The notes beneath the pieces are model-generated. The model was given only the letters and a program-made list of their open reading frames with translations. It was not told the DNA's origin and ran no database searches. From Bacteroidota bacterium (GTDB lineage: Bacteria > Bacteroidota > Bacteroidia > Flavobacteriales > Flavobacteriaceae): a stretch of DNA of 16,472 nt. A program made the position numbers and the translations under genes. Positions 1-7,755 of this stretch are shown in pieces. The stretch spans positions 1 to 16,472 of the forward strand of contig SMXJ01000005.1 in NCBI GenBank assembly GCA_004356305.1, given 5' to 3'. Position 1 is the stretch's first letter. Every line of letters begins with the position of its first letter.

Positions 1-742
1 AAGAGGTAGCCTGATAATCACAAATAGTGAAATCCGGAACTCCGTACGAATAAAGTGTTGGGAAATAATCAGAGTTCCCCAGACACGCCGCCGCGTTAAA
101 ACTATCAAAGGTGAAATCCTCGAAAAGGTCACCGTTAATGGTGATTAGAAGCGAAGTAATCCCGTCCCCGTTGTAACCGTTTGGATTGAGAATGCTACCG
201 TCAGCAATAAGATTCCAGGTACCGCTAAAAGACGGATTTCCATTTTCGCTAAAAGTTGCAGTAGCAGAACTTGCCATATTATTGCTCATGCTCTTTACTA
301 CTCTTCCGAAAAAAGATTCATTCAAAAGAACAATATTGGCAATTTCGGGCTCACCCGTATTGCTCAGGTCTAAAGTAAAATGTCCTTCATTACTTACGAA
401 CTCGAAGATCGTCATATTAACAGCTTCAGACAATGATGTTGGATTCAGACTAAATTCAAAAAAGATTCCGTCTGCCAACTCAATAAGAGCGTTGTAGTTG
501 GAGTTGTTCGCAACATTGACCCATATCTTTCCACGTGACAGCGTAGATCCTGATGCTACTACACCGTGATATATCCCTTCCATAGACTCATCGAGCAAGG
601 AGTTGGGAACTTGATCTTTTAGTGTAGAGATACCTGTAAAAATAAGTGATGATTTTTCGCCTGTTACTTCATTTTCTTGCGAACATGACATGGTAATTAT
701 AGCGAGCAGCATGCATATGATAATATAATTCAAAGTTTTCAT
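1..742 (-). CDS. Putative lipoprotein of unknown function, 3' end outside the window
   Basis: I translated this open frame by hand from the ATG at 742 leftwards; it has no stop before base 1, so about 247 codons are visible and the C terminus is missing. The N terminus (MKTLNYIII...) is a hydrophobic signal ending in a loose lipobox, TMSC with Cys at residue 20, so a lipid-anchored envelope protein is likely. The mature part is rich in Ser, Asn, Gly and Phe, with short beta-like stretches and a pair of cysteines near residues 225 and 241. I do not recognise the family. It lies 122 bp downstream of cmk, on the same strand but with enough space for its own promoter. The frame is clean throughout, and the signal peptide supports this start. 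Confidence 0.8.
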   Translation of the reverse strand, partial: MKTLNYIIICMLLAIITMSCSQENEVTGEKSSLIFTGISTLKDQVPNSLLDESMEGIYHGVVASGSTLSRGKIWVNVANNSNYNALIELADGIFFEFSLNPTSLSEAVNMTIFEFVSNEGHFTLDLSNTGEPEIANIVLLNESFFGRVVKSMSNNMASSATATFSENGNPSFSGTWNLIADGSILNPNGYNGDGITSLLITINGDLFEDFTFDSFNAAACLGNSDYFPTLYSYGVPDFTICDYQATS

Positions 743-744
743 AT

Positions 745-838
745 GTAGGAATTTTGGGGCAAAAGAGGATAAAAAAACGATATAATTAGATCAAAAGCAA
801 ATAAAATCGTTAAATAGTTTTATTTGTACGAATTTTGG
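745..838. repeat. Imperfect direct repeat flanking the lipoprotein leader
   Basis: Read on the minus strand, CCAAAATTCGTACAAATAAAA (838 to about 818) recurs nearly unchanged as CCAAAATTCCTACATATGAAA (757 to about 737). The second copy runs into the start codon at 742. A 13-bp core differs at one base, and similarity continues for roughly ten more bases with one mismatch and a one-base gap. It could be a duplicated operator or a small local duplication. Function is unknown. Confidence 0.45.
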
Positions 839-864
839 ATCGCTGTTTTTAAAGGAATTACACC

Positions 865-1557
865 TTAAATCCTGCCGGCGATCCGATCCTTGGCCAACTG
901 TAGTATCATATGGAATTGATCCGATATATTCATCTCGCTGTTATCGACCACAATGGCATCATCTGCCTGTTTTAGGGGTGAAAGTTGGCGTGTGGAATCG
1001 ATGTTATCCCGCTCGGTTACATTTTCCAGGACTTCTTCATAAGAAATGTTCTCTCCTCTATTTAATAACTCTTTATAACGTCTCTGCGCTCTAACTTCGC
1101 GGGAGGCATTCATGAATATCTTCAGGTCGGCATTAGGCATTACCACAGTTCCTATATCACGTCCGTCCATAACAACTCCTCGTCCCTCACCTAATTTACG
1201 TTGAAGTTCAACCAGTTTTTTGCGCACTTCTGAAAGGGTGGCAACCGGACTCACATATTCGGAAATTTCCAGCGTACGGATCTCCTTTTCCACATTTTCA
1301 CCATTGAGATGGATCTCGGCAATTCCTTCTGAATTATTAACGAACTCCAGGGAAATATCGGTTAAGGAGGCTATCAACTTTTCGGAATCGAAGCCGGTTT
1401 CAGAAATAAAACCCTTCTGAAGGCCATACAAGGTTACGGCCCTATACATGGCACCGGAATCGACAAATACATAGTCCAAATAATTGGCCAATTGCCTTCC
1501 CAAGGTACTTTTACCTGTAGAAGAAAACCCGTCGATGGCAATGGTAATGGTTCGCAT
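865..1557 (-). CDS. cmk: Cytidylate kinase
   Basis: This 230-aa protein has the usual length for bacterial CMP kinase, which phosphorylates CMP and dCMP with ATP in the cytosolic pyrimidine nucleotide pathway. A P-loop, GFSSTGKST, lies at about residues 10-18, right after the first beta strand (TITIAID). The conserved DSGAMYRAVT segment follows near residues 33-42 and the DGRDIGTVV motif in the middle, both typical of the CMP-binding and catalytic core. The ATG at 1557 overlaps the porQ stop by one base (TAATG), so translation is probably coupled to porQ. The product is cytosolic. The stop at 865 is followed by 122 bp without an obvious hairpin terminator. Confidence 0.96.
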   Translation of the reverse strand: MRTITIAIDGFSSTGKSTLGRQLANYLDYVFVDSGAMYRAVTLYGLQKGFISETGFDSEKLIASLTDISLEFVNNSEGIAEIHLNGENVEKEIRTLEISEYVSPVATLSEVRKKLVELQRKLGEGRGVVMDGRDIGTVVMPNADLKIFMNASREVRAQRRYKELLNRGENISYEEVLENVTERDNIDSTRQLSPLKQADDAIVVDNSEMNISDQFHMILQLAKDRIAGRI

Positions 1558-2576
1558 TATTGCAAATTTATATTCAATCCAAAATAATTAGATGCCGCCG
1601 CACTACTGAATTTAGAGTAAGAATAGCTCAAACGCAATTTATTGAGTTTGATTGAAAATCCCGCGCTTAATCCTGCAAACGACCGTTGTTCAATAATTCT
1701 CAATTCCTCTGCCCGACGCACATTATAACCCAAACGGATATTGAACCCTTTTTCAGGAAACAGCTCTATCCCGAAGATCATATGCCGAAACGAATGGTCA
1801 ATAAAGCTGATCTTTTCAGAATTAGTGTTGCCTTCAAGATCGTTTTCATCCCTGTTCGGATTAGCAAATGCCACCTTCCATCGCTGCATGTTCTCCAGGG
1901 TAAAATGCCAGCGAATAGGGACATTTTGCAGTGTTTGTGATATTCCTAAAATTACTTCAAATGGAAGCTTTTCATAGGTATCCTCATAGGGTGTAATTTG
2001 TGTCCCTATATTCCGGGCTACAGCGGTAACATTCAGATCCCAGGCTTCATAAATATACATCAACGCAAGATCGGTAGCGATTCCAAAGGAAGAATATTGT
2101 TCGAGCTTCGAGGATATCAATTTAAGGTTTCCTCCTATATGGAAATTGGTGAAGGCTATATTTCGGGCATGTCCGAATGACAAAGCAACTTCACCACCGC
2201 TAAAAGTGCTGGTTTCATTTCCTTGTTCATCGTAGCCATCAAATTTTCCGTAATTTATATAAGTAACCCCAATGTGCAGCACCTGAGTGCGACGGTCCCA
2301 AAGATAAGCATAAGCCGCAGTGCCATAAGATACGTCCCCTAAATAATCGACAAAATTTACAGATAACTGGTTGTCCATCGCCGGATTGATACTTGCCGGA
2401 TTGAATAATGCCTGCGTTGGGTCGTAGTCATAATTTGTTACCACTTTACCACCCAATGCCGCCTGACGCGGAGAGTTTAAGAGATTTAGAAATTGATAGG
2501 TCGATCTTCCCCCTACCTGGGCATAAGTAGCAGCAGCAAATAAAAAGGCAAATAAACAGACGAGCTTTTGATTCAT
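1557..2576 (-). CDS. porQ: Type IX secretion system protein PorQ
   Basis: This 339-aa protein starts with a signal peptide (about residues 1-19, cleavage likely ATYA|QVG). It then has the layout of PorQ/PorV-like outer-membrane beta-barrels: an early GRSTYQFLNLLNSPRQAALG segment, a DPTQALFNPASI motif near residue 52, and many alternating beta strands to the C terminus. In Porphyromonas gingivalis, PorQ sits in the outer membrane and belongs to the cell-surface attachment complex with PorU, PorV and PorZ, which processes and anchors type IX cargo. The gene begins 114 bp downstream of lon and overlaps cmk by one base, so porQ and cmk form a coupled pair. I identified it by its opening motifs and by recall that porQ often sits next to cmk in Bacteroidota. 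Confidence 0.9.
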   Translation of the reverse strand: MNQKLVCLFAFLFAAATYAQVGGRSTYQFLNLLNSPRQAALGGKVVTNYDYDPTQALFNPASINPAMDNQLSVNFVDYLGDVSYGTAAYAYLWDRRTQVLHIGVTYINYGKFDGYDEQGNETSTFSGGEVALSFGHARNIAFTNFHIGGNLKLISSKLEQYSSFGIATDLALMYIYEAWDLNVTAVARNIGTQITPYEDTYEKLPFEVILGISQTLQNVPIRWHFTLENMQRWKVAFANPNRDENDLEGNTNSEKISFIDHSFRHMIFGIELFPEKGFNIRLGYNVRRAEELRIIEQRSFAGLSAGFSIKLNKLRLSYSYSKFSSAAASNYFGLNINLQ

Positions 2577-2690
2577 TAAATTGGAATGTCTTTCCTTGAA
2601 AAGATAAACGAGTACAATGATAAATTATTTTTGGGAAGCGTAAAAGGTTTCGGTCCTCAAGTTCGAAGATCATTGCTCATTAGGCATGGA

Positions 2691-5162
2691 TCAATCCTCT
2701 GAAATTAGATTATTCAGGTTTTTTGCGTTCTTAACCTTCTGTTTTGTCACTGCCAGATCAAGGACATCACTCATCTCCTTAACGTAATGGAAGGTCAGCC
2801 CTTTCAAATATTCAGGCTTTATTTCTTCAATATCCCAGCGGTTGTCTTCGCAGAGTAGAATTTCTTTGATTCGCGCTCGTTTTGCCGCTAATATTTTTTC
2901 TTTGATACCTCCCACCGGAAGTACTTTCCCTCTCAGAGTGATCTCACCCGTCATCGCTAGGCTTTTCTTTACTTTTCGTTGCGTGAAAAGGGAAACCAGG
3001 GAGGTCAGCATAGTTATTCCTGCACTAGGGCCATCTTTTGGTGTGGCACCCTCGGGTACATGGATATGAACGTTATATTTTTCAAAGACCTCCGGATTGA
3101 TCCCCAGTTGGTCTGCATTGGACTTAATATATTCCAAAGCGATGGTCGCAGATTCTTTCATCACCTTCCCCAGATTTCCGGTCATTGTTAGCGATCCTTT
3201 GCCTTTGGATAAGGCCGATTCAACGAAAAGGATATCCCCTCCTACTCTCGTCCAGGCCAAGCCAGTCACGACACCGGCAACATCGTTGTTCTCATATTTA
3301 TCCCGTTCCAATCTTGGTGGGCCCAAGACATCGATTATGATTTGCTTGGTCACTTTCGTTTCATACTTTTCCTCCATTGCAATGTTCATGGCGGCATAAC
3401 GAACCATCTTAGCCACTTGTTTTTCCAGAGTACGTACTCCACTTTCACGAGTATAGCCTTCGACGATCTTCTCCAATTGCGGTTTGGCAATTTTAAGGTG
3501 TTTATCAGTCAAGCCATGTTCTTTTAATTGCTTCGGAAGCAAATGTCGTTTTGCTATCTCTACTTTTTCTTCAATCGTATATCCTGAAACATTGATGATC
3601 TCCATTCGATCGCGAAGAGCCGGTTGAATAGATCCTAAACTATTGCAAGTGGATATGAACATCACTTTGGACAGATCATAACCCAATTCTAAAAAGTTAT
3701 CGTAAAATGAGTTATTCTGTTCCGGGTCCAGTACCTCGAGCATGGCGGAAGATGGATCGCCCTGACTCCCTACCGAAAGCTTATCGATCTCATCCAACAC
3801 AAACACCGGGTTGCTAGTCCCTGCTTTTTTAATGCTTTGTACGATACGTCCTGGCATTGCACCAATATAGGTCTTGCGGTGCCCACGAATTTCAGCCTCA
3901 TCGCGTAAACCCCCTAATGACATACGCACATAATTACGGCCCAATGCCTCTGCAATCGATTTTCCTAATGAAGTTTTACCCACTCCCGGAGGTCCATACA
4001 AACAAAGGATAGGCGACTTCATATCGTTGCGAAGTTTCAAGACGGCCAGATATTCAATAATTCGTTGTTTAACCTCATCCAATCCATAATGATCACGGTC
4101 CAGGATCTTCCGGGCACGTTTTAGATCGAATTTGTCTGTGCTGTATTCGTTCCAGGGTAACTCCAATAACAGGTCTAAATAGTTACGTTGAATGCTGAAC
4201 TCGGCCACCTGTGGGTTCATACGCATGATCTTTGCCAATTCTTTCTCAAAATGTTTAGCAACCTCCTCGTTCCATTTCTTACTCTTGGAGCGGGTACGCA
4301 TTTCTTCAATCTCGTCTTCATGGGATGAACCACCCAATTCTTCCTGTATGGTTTTCATTTGTTGCTGAAGAAAATATTCACGTTGCTGCTTATTGATATC
4401 CGTCTCCACTTTGGAACGTATGTCCATCTTAAGCGATAACTTTTGCAATTCGATATTCATATGCCGAAGGGTCTCAAGAGCTCTTTCTTTCAGATCATTG
4501 ATCTCCAATAACTTTTGTTTTTCTGCTACGGAAATGTTCAAATTGGAAGACACAAAATTGATGAGGAACGAATTACTCTCAATATTCTTGATCGCAAAGG
4601 CCGCATCGGATGGAATATTCGGACTCTCATTTATGATATCCAATGCCATTTCTTTGATAGAGTCGATGATAACGACGAACTCCTTATTATCTCGTGGAGG
4701 ATGTGACTCGGCCACTTCATTGATCGTAGCGGTAAGATAGGGCTCTGTAGTCACCATCCGTGAAACTTCAAAGCGTTTTTTACCCTGAATGATAACCGTG
4801 GTATTTCCATCTGGCATTTTTAGTACCCTAAGGATCCTCGCGACCGTTCCCACATTATTAATATCTGCCAGTTCCGGATTTTCTTTGGTTTCGTCCTTTT
4901 GTGAAACCACTCCTATTACCTTACTCCCTTTGTTGGTTTCGTTAATGAGTTTGATGGACTTATCACGGCCGGCAGTAATCGGAATTACGACGCCAGGGAA
5001 TAAAACGGTATTCTTAAGCGGAAGTATAGGCAACGTCTCCGGCAATTTTTCTTTTGCCATAGCATCTTCATCTTCAGGAGTCATCAAAGGGATCAATTCC
5101 GCATCTTCATTCAAGTCCTGAAATGATAAACTTTCCAGAGTTGTTATTTTGGATCTAGCCAT
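2691..5162 (-). CDS. lon: ATP-dependent Lon protease
   Basis: This 823-aa protein has the complete architecture of bacterial LonA, the homo-hexameric cytosolic AAA+ protease that degrades damaged and regulatory proteins. The N-terminal substrate-binding domain starts at about residue 44 (LPILPLKNTVLFPG), preceded by an acidic 40-residue extension. A coiled linker follows around 220-320. The ATPase has Walker A GPPGVGKT at 390-397 and Walker B VFVLDEID at 453-460. The protease domain carries the Ser-Lys dyad: Ser713 in KDGPSAG, and Lys756, the second Lys of GGIKEK, 43 residues later as in E. coli Lon. The start ATG at 5162 fits the family. A perfect 10-bp inverted repeat lies 11 bases upstream and may control expression. 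It is the first gene of the lon-porQ-cmk block. Confidence 0.98.
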   Translation of the reverse strand: MARSKITTLESLSFQDLNEDAELIPLMTPEDEDAMAKEKLPETLPILPLKNTVLFPGVVIPITAGRDKSIKLINETNKGSKVIGVVSQKDETKENPELADINNVGTVARILRVLKMPDGNTTVIIQGKKRFEVSRMVTTEPYLTATINEVAESHPPRDNKEFVVIIDSIKEMALDIINESPNIPSDAAFAIKNIESNSFLINFVSSNLNISVAEKQKLLEINDLKERALETLRHMNIELQKLSLKMDIRSKVETDINKQQREYFLQQQMKTIQEELGGSSHEDEIEEMRTRSKSKKWNEEVAKHFEKELAKIMRMNPQVAEFSIQRNYLDLLLELPWNEYSTDKFDLKRARKILDRDHYGLDEVKQRIIEYLAVLKLRNDMKSPILCLYGPPGVGKTSLGKSIAEALGRNYVRMSLGGLRDEAEIRGHRKTYIGAMPGRIVQSIKKAGTSNPVFVLDEIDKLSVGSQGDPSSAMLEVLDPEQNNSFYDNFLELGYDLSKVMFISTCNSLGSIQPALRDRMEIINVSGYTIEEKVEIAKRHLLPKQLKEHGLTDKHLKIAKPQLEKIVEGYTRESGVRTLEKQVAKMVRYAAMNIAMEEKYETKVTKQIIIDVLGPPRLERDKYENNDVAGVVTGLAWTRVGGDILFVESALSKGKGSLTMTGNLGKVMKESATIALEYIKSNADQLGINPEVFEKYNVHIHVPEGATPKDGPSAGITMLTSLVSLFTQRKVKKSLAMTGEITLRGKVLPVGGIKEKILAAKRARIKEILLCEDNRWDIEEIKPEYLKGLTFHYVKEMSDVLDLAVTKQKVKNAKNLNNLISED

Positions 5163-5172
5163 ATATTAGGAT

Positions 5173-5211
5173 AAGACATTCTGTCATAAAAATAATGAAT
5201 TAGAATGTCTT
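5173..5211. promoter_or_regulatory. Perfect 10-bp inverted repeat upstream of lon (possible operator or leader hairpin)
   Basis: AAGACATTCT at 5173-5182 is exactly complemented by AGAATGTCTT at 5202-5211, with a 19-base AT-rich spacer. The proximal arm ends 11 bases from the lon start codon. Its position suits either a repressor binding site or a hairpin in the lon 5' leader that could mask initiation. It does not match the CIRCE heat-shock operator consensus (TTAGCACTC-N9-GAGTGCTAA). No factor can be named. Confidence 0.5.
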
Positions 5212-5335
5212 CTATTTAGTGTTATCTTTATATTTTTCAGTAAAACCTTTAAAAGCAACCCTTTTAGGAGATCTTTCTACCTTATAAAGACAATTGTTAT
5301 GCCAGTTAGCGCCCATTGTCAATTAAGCATAAATA

Positions 5336-5382
5336 AAGTGCCCTGATGGTCGAATATTGACGGTCAGGACCTCAAAGCACTT
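5336..5382. other. Imperfect hairpin-forming element in the lon/sigma intergenic region
   Basis: Outer arms AAGTGC (5336-5341) and GCACTT (5377-5382) enclose adjacent inner arms CCTGA (5342-5346) and TCAGG (5364-5368). Inside these, GTC and GAC can pair around a GAATATT loop, with a TG/GG internal loop. An 8-base bulge lies on the right side. It could be an operator, a transcript leader structure or the end of a small RNA. No T-tract follows directly, so a simple terminator is unlikely. Confidence 0.35.
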
Positions 5383-5458
5383 ATGATTCGAATTATTTCT
5401 GCCTAAAGTGTAACAATCAGTGATCTGAGATATCTCTACTATAAACCAGCTAGTTTTT

Positions 5459-6013
5459 TTGACACTAACCCAGATAAATATAGAAACGTTACTCGCTCTT
5501 TGTCAAGATGGAAATCAATTGGCCCAATTGGAAGTGTACAATCGATATCAAAAGGCTATGTACAACACGGCTTTTCGTATTGTGAAGAACACTGCCGAGG
5601 CTGAAGATGTGATGCAGGAATCGTTTATCACGGCTTTTAGCAAGCTCGATAATTTCAAGGGAACAGCAACCTTTGGTTCGTGGCTAAAGCGAATCGTGAT
5701 CAATAATAGTATTGTTCAATATCGAAAATCACAACGGTTCATAGAAGTTTCCGAAGAGAACATCGCCGATGAGGCTGAAGAAGATCCGGAATATGAAAAT
5801 GATGATTATTCGGAGGTTCGATCGAGTCAGCTCATGCAATGCATGAATAGCCTTCACGATAGTTATAAGGAAATATTAACTCTTTATTTTATCGAAGGAT
5901 ATGATTATGAAGAGATATGTGAGATACTGGAGATAAGTTACGCCAATTGTCGAACCCTGATTTCCCGGGCCAAAGAAAGTCTGCGTAAAAAATTAGTGAC
6001 TGTAGCCATATGA
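5459..6013 (+). CDS. ECF-family RNA polymerase sigma factor
   Basis: This 184-aa protein is a group IV (ECF) sigma-70 factor. Region 2 spans about residues 22-88, including the strongly typical AEAEDVMQESFITAF segment and FGSWLKRIVINN. An acidic linker runs from about 96 to 120. Region 4, a helix-turn-helix that reads the -35 element, spans about 127-177 (YKEILTLYFIEGYDYEEIC, then NCRTLISRAKESLR). The only nearby in-frame start is TTG at 5459; the next in-frame ATG (residue 34) would delete part of region 2, and no upstream in-frame ATG exists before the stop at 5426-5428. The true start is therefore TTG or another rare codon just upstream. It heads a four-gene unit whose second product is a membrane protein likely to act as its regulator. 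Confidence 0.93.
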   Translation: MTLTQINIETLLALCQDGNQLAQLEVYNRYQKAMYNTAFRIVKNTAEAEDVMQESFITAFSKLDNFKGTATFGSWLKRIVINNSIVQYRKSQRFIEVSEENIADEAEEDPEYENDDYSEVRSSQLMQCMNSLHDSYKEILTLYFIEGYDYEEICEILEISYANCRTLISRAKESLRKKLVTVAI

Positions 6014-6099
6014 AACAAGCCGATGAAATGTGTTGAAATGGATCAATTCTTTCATGGTGAATTATCGTTGACATTTAAATAACAATAAAATACGACCAA

Positions 6100-6663
6100 A
6101 TGAAACAAAAAGACTCTATAGATAGATTGTTTGAACGCCTCGAAGGCACATTCGATATTATCGAACCCCCTGCCGATCATCAAAAAAGATTTTTGGCAAA
6201 ACTCGATGCCCATACGGCCGAATCGAAGTTCAGATCGGGCCCGATAGTTAAGAATTGGTGGAAACCACTGTCGATCGCGGCATCTGTACTCCTATTGATC
6301 ACCGCCGGACTCTTCCTCCAAAATTATGAACCGGAAGTTGAAGGCTTGGCGAGCGTTTCTCCAAAAATGGAAGAGACCCAGTCTTTTTTCACCACAGCTA
6401 TTAATGAGGAATTGGAAACCTTAAAAAGTTTCGAAAATGAAGACACCGAAATACTGATCCATGATACTTTGGGCAGATTAGAGGCTTTGGAAAGCGAGTA
6501 CGATGGTCTAAAGATCGATCTGGTGAATAGTGGGAACGACAAAAGGGTTATTTCCGCCATGATCACCAATTTTCAAAATAGAATTGATTTACTCAAAGAA
6601 GTTATCAAAACAATAGAAGAAATTAAAACACTTAAAGCAAATAAAAATGAAACTACCATTTAA
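6100..6663 (+). CDS. Single-pass membrane protein, putative anti-sigma factor
   Basis: This 187-aa protein has a cytosolic N terminus of about 55 residues (MKQKDSIDRLFERLE...), one transmembrane segment at about 56-73 (LSIAASVLLLITAGLFL), and an acidic, helix-rich C-terminal part (about 95-180) likely to form coiled coil. This layout, and the position 86 bp after an ECF sigma gene, fit a membrane anti-sigma factor that holds the sigma factor until an envelope signal arrives. I see no zinc-binding HxxxCxxC anti-sigma motif, so the role rests on context. Its 3' end overlaps the next gene by 17 nt, implying translational coupling. The ATG at 6100 follows an A-rich tract. Confidence 0.8.
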   Translation: MKQKDSIDRLFERLEGTFDIIEPPADHQKRFLAKLDAHTAESKFRSGPIVKNWWKPLSIAASVLLLITAGLFLQNYEPEVEGLASVSPKMEETQSFFTTAINEELETLKSFENEDTEILIHDTLGRLEALESEYDGLKIDLVNSGNDKRVISAMITNFQNRIDLLKEVIKTIEEIKTLKANKNETTI

Positions 6664-7738
6664 AATACTCATCGTCCTTTTGGTTTTACCGGCGTTGGTG
6701 TTTGCCAACGAAAATCCAAAGTTTAAAGGAAAATATACGAAAACAAAAACGATCAATAAGGAATATACCGTCAATGCCGAAGCGGCTTTGTTAGTAGTCA
6801 ATCGCTACGGAAATATTGACATTATTACCTGGAATGAAAATAGAACCGTCATAGAAGTGGTGATCACCACCAACGGAAACAACGAAGAGATGGTTCAAAA
6901 GAAACTGGACGATATAAATGTGGAATTCAGTTGGACCGCCTCAAAGGTGATCGCCAAAACTATTATTAAAGGCAAAAAAGGATCGTCCTGGAGTTTGTGG
7001 GGAAAAAATAAGAACAATGTTAGTATGGAGATCAATTATACCATAAAGCTCCCGGTTACAAACAGTGTCGACCTAAGTAATGACTATGGAGCCATAAGTA
7101 TCAACAACCTAGATGGTCATGCTCGAATTAGTTGCGATTACGGCCAGGTGATTATTGGAGCCTTGAATGCCGATAATAATTATTTGGATTTTGATTATAC
7201 CCAAAATTCTACCATTGGATATATGAAGAGCGGAAAAATTAATGCCGACTATTCAGGCTTTGTACTGAAAAAAACCGAGCGCTTAGAATTGAATGCAGAC
7301 TATACCGGTTCAGAAATTACCGAAGTAGCAGACCTAAATTACAATAGTGACTATGGGAAAATAAAAGTAGGAAAAGCAGTTAAGATCAATGGAAGAGGTG
7401 ACTATACACCTTTGAACATTGGCACCCTGTCCGGAGCGATGAATATCAATACAGATTATGGCTCCGTAACCGTGGACAGAATTACCAGTACAGCCGGGGA
7501 TATTACGATACGATCCGACTATGCCGGAATTCATCTTGGGTATGACAGTGATTATCATTTCGATTTTACCATAGACCTTTTACACACTTCACTTAAAGGA
7601 AAGGAAGATTTGGAGATATTGAATACTTCAAAGGATCATTCCAATAAATTTTACAGCGGTTACTACGGAAGTAAAAACTCAGGTAATACAATTAATATCA
7701 AGTCCAATTACGGTAGAGTATCTCTGGATAAAAACTAA
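6647..7738 (+). CDS. Exported DUF4097-like repeat protein (beta-solenoid-like)
   Basis: This 363-aa protein has an N-terminal signal peptide (about residues 1-20, ending LVFA|NEN), so it is exported. From about residue 145 it is built from ten short repeats, each centred on Asp-Tyr (once Asn-Tyr), at residues 146, 164, 183, 201, 218, 235, 252, 270, 291 and 354. Typical units are NDYGAISI, NADYTGSEI, NSDYGKIKV and NTDYGSVTV. The 17-19-residue spacing of most units suggests one rung of a right-handed beta-solenoid per repeat, as proposed for DUF4097/adhesin-like families. The start overlaps the upstream putative anti-sigma gene by 17 nt. The molecular function is unknown; co-transcription with a sigma factor suggests an envelope-stress or surface role. 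Confidence 0.85.
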   Translation: MKLPFKILIVLLVLPALVFANENPKFKGKYTKTKTINKEYTVNAEAALLVVNRYGNIDIITWNENRTVIEVVITTNGNNEEMVQKKLDDINVEFSWTASKVIAKTIIKGKKGSSWSLWGKNKNNVSMEINYTIKLPVTNSVDLSNDYGAISINNLDGHARISCDYGQVIIGALNADNNYLDFDYTQNSTIGYMKSGKINADYSGFVLKKTERLELNADYTGSEITEVADLNYNSDYGKIKVGKAVKINGRGDYTPLNIGTLSGAMNINTDYGSVTVDRITSTAGDITIRSDYAGIHLGYDSDYHFDFTIDLLHTSLKGKEDLEILNTSKDHSNKFYSGYYGSKNSGNTINIKSNYGRVSLDKN

Positions 7739-7755
7739 TAATCAAACCATAAATC

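Larger units (their letters stand above)
5163..5458. other. Divergent intergenic region, lon (-) / ECF sigma (+)
   Basis: These 296 bp contain no convincing open reading frame. They should hold both divergent promoters, but I find no exact match to the Bacteroidota -7 element TAnnTTTG on either strand. What stands out is dyad symmetry: the 10-bp repeat beside lon, a GACAAT/ATTGTC pair (5289-5294 and 5315-5320), and a larger imperfect hairpin at 5336-5382. Confidence 0.7.

Noticed and set aside
2446..2673. 75-codon minus-strand frame across the porQ start
   Set aside because: It is out of frame with porQ, has no domain features and covers the porQ signal peptide.
4393..4740. 115-codon plus-strand open frame antisense to lon
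   Set aside because: It lies entirely within the well-supported lon gene and its composition is that of an antisense shadow.
6023..6082. Tiny open frame (19 residues) between the sigma and putative anti-sigma genes
   Set aside because: It is too short, with no signal, motif or coupling evidence.
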